A stretch of DNA of 64,000 nucleotides from Apostichopus japonicus. Lineage: Eukaryota > Echinodermata > Holothuroidea > Aspidochirotida > Stichopodidae. The notes beneath the pieces are model-generated. The model was not told the origin of the DNA. It worked only from the letters and a program-made list of their open reading frames with translations, and made no database searches. Positions 63,605 to 64,000 of this stretch are shown here, one piece after another; the stretch's first letter is position 1; each line of letters opens with the position of its first letter. Both the position numbers and the translations under genes were made by a program. Location of the stretch: positions 42,971,611 through 43,035,610 of the forward strand of contig NC_092576.1 in assembly GCF_037975245.1 (NCBI RefSeq). Direction: 5' to 3'.

Positions 63605-64000
63605 CTATTGGCAGAAATAAATAGTAATTATTTAGTACAATACTTTTATGTAAAATTGAGGCGTTAGAGAGAAAACGAAATGTTGGGTTAATAGCGGAGA
63701 TTAATAGATTGGTTATATCATCAGATATTTAAAACAAAGTTTAAAATTGGTTAAAGTTTACTGTTTGAATATGTACATTTTACTTTATTTTCAGTGAATC
63801 TCTCACACTAGGTTTAGTGGGTATGTACTTTATTCAAATGCGTTAACATTAATGAATGCATCTAGAAATGTACGAATGGGTGACATCATCATCTTACTAA
63901 GGTTGAAACAAATTAATGTACACACATTTCCAACGGAGTAATAAAAATACTGTTACCACAACAATAAGAATCCCTTTAATTTAAAGTACAATGACAATTC
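63605..64000. other. Upstream intron or flank, nothing recognised
   Basis: AT-rich sequence before the acceptor of the 63485-63604 exon. No additional exon. Confidence 0.35.

Overview
This window is animal genomic DNA from a repeat-rich, intron-bearing genome. Phase-consistent splice sites, long introns, (AT)n microsatellites, a tRNA-derived SINE, many 8-bp target-site-duplication (TSD) hAT-type elements, a Kolobok relic with THAP and P2X7-like pieces, an EnSpm/CACTA-type transposase, a Golgi-type sulfotransferase exon and LRR-like exons together suggest a marine invertebrate deuterostome. An echinoderm is my best guess, but that is inference. There is no operon, CRISPR array or rRNA.

Layout. 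1-7.2 kb: interspersed repeats (a foldback element inside a hAT-like element, a second hAT, a ~43-bp minisatellite, a SINE). 7.27-8.69 kb, minus: a large 3' exon of a carbohydrate sulfotransferase interrupted by one in-frame TGA. 8.9-13.8 kb: two hAT elements with clean or near-clean TSDs and a 1.8-kb repeat carrying perfect DR1 nuclear-receptor-type motifs. 18.1-26.3 kb: a ~146-bp satellite split by a 5.05-kb inverted-repeat element, which itself contains a 3.14-kb TTAA-flanked Kolobok relic. 27.3-28.7 kb: a ~210-bp tandem repeat split by a hAT, then a GC-rich foldback.

30.06-37.13 kb, minus, is the best gene region. It holds an intact 677-aa EnSpm/CACTA-like transposase and, 54 bp downstream, a six-exon gene that I could assemble by splice phase into an uninterrupted 369-aa DUF4806-type protein. 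A strong splice acceptor lies directly before the second gene's ATG, so the transposase could sit inside its 5' intron. This resembles the tnpD/tnpA arrangement of plant En/Spm. Intron 4 of the second gene contains a transposon, inside which sits a hAT element, inside which sits an 8 x 138-bp higher-order tandem array. A 70-bp palindrome carrying AATAAA on both strands lies just past the stop codon.

37-57 kb is mostly non-coding: small inverted-repeat elements, three long (AT)n tracts, a LINE reverse-transcriptase relic and a ~49-bp minisatellite with ~239-bp higher-order structure. 57.06-60.0 kb is a large foldback element with 29-bp repeats. At the right edge two phase-compatible exons (63.6 and 62.2 kb, minus) belong to a gene of LRR/NLR-like character that continues beyond or is only partly visible here.
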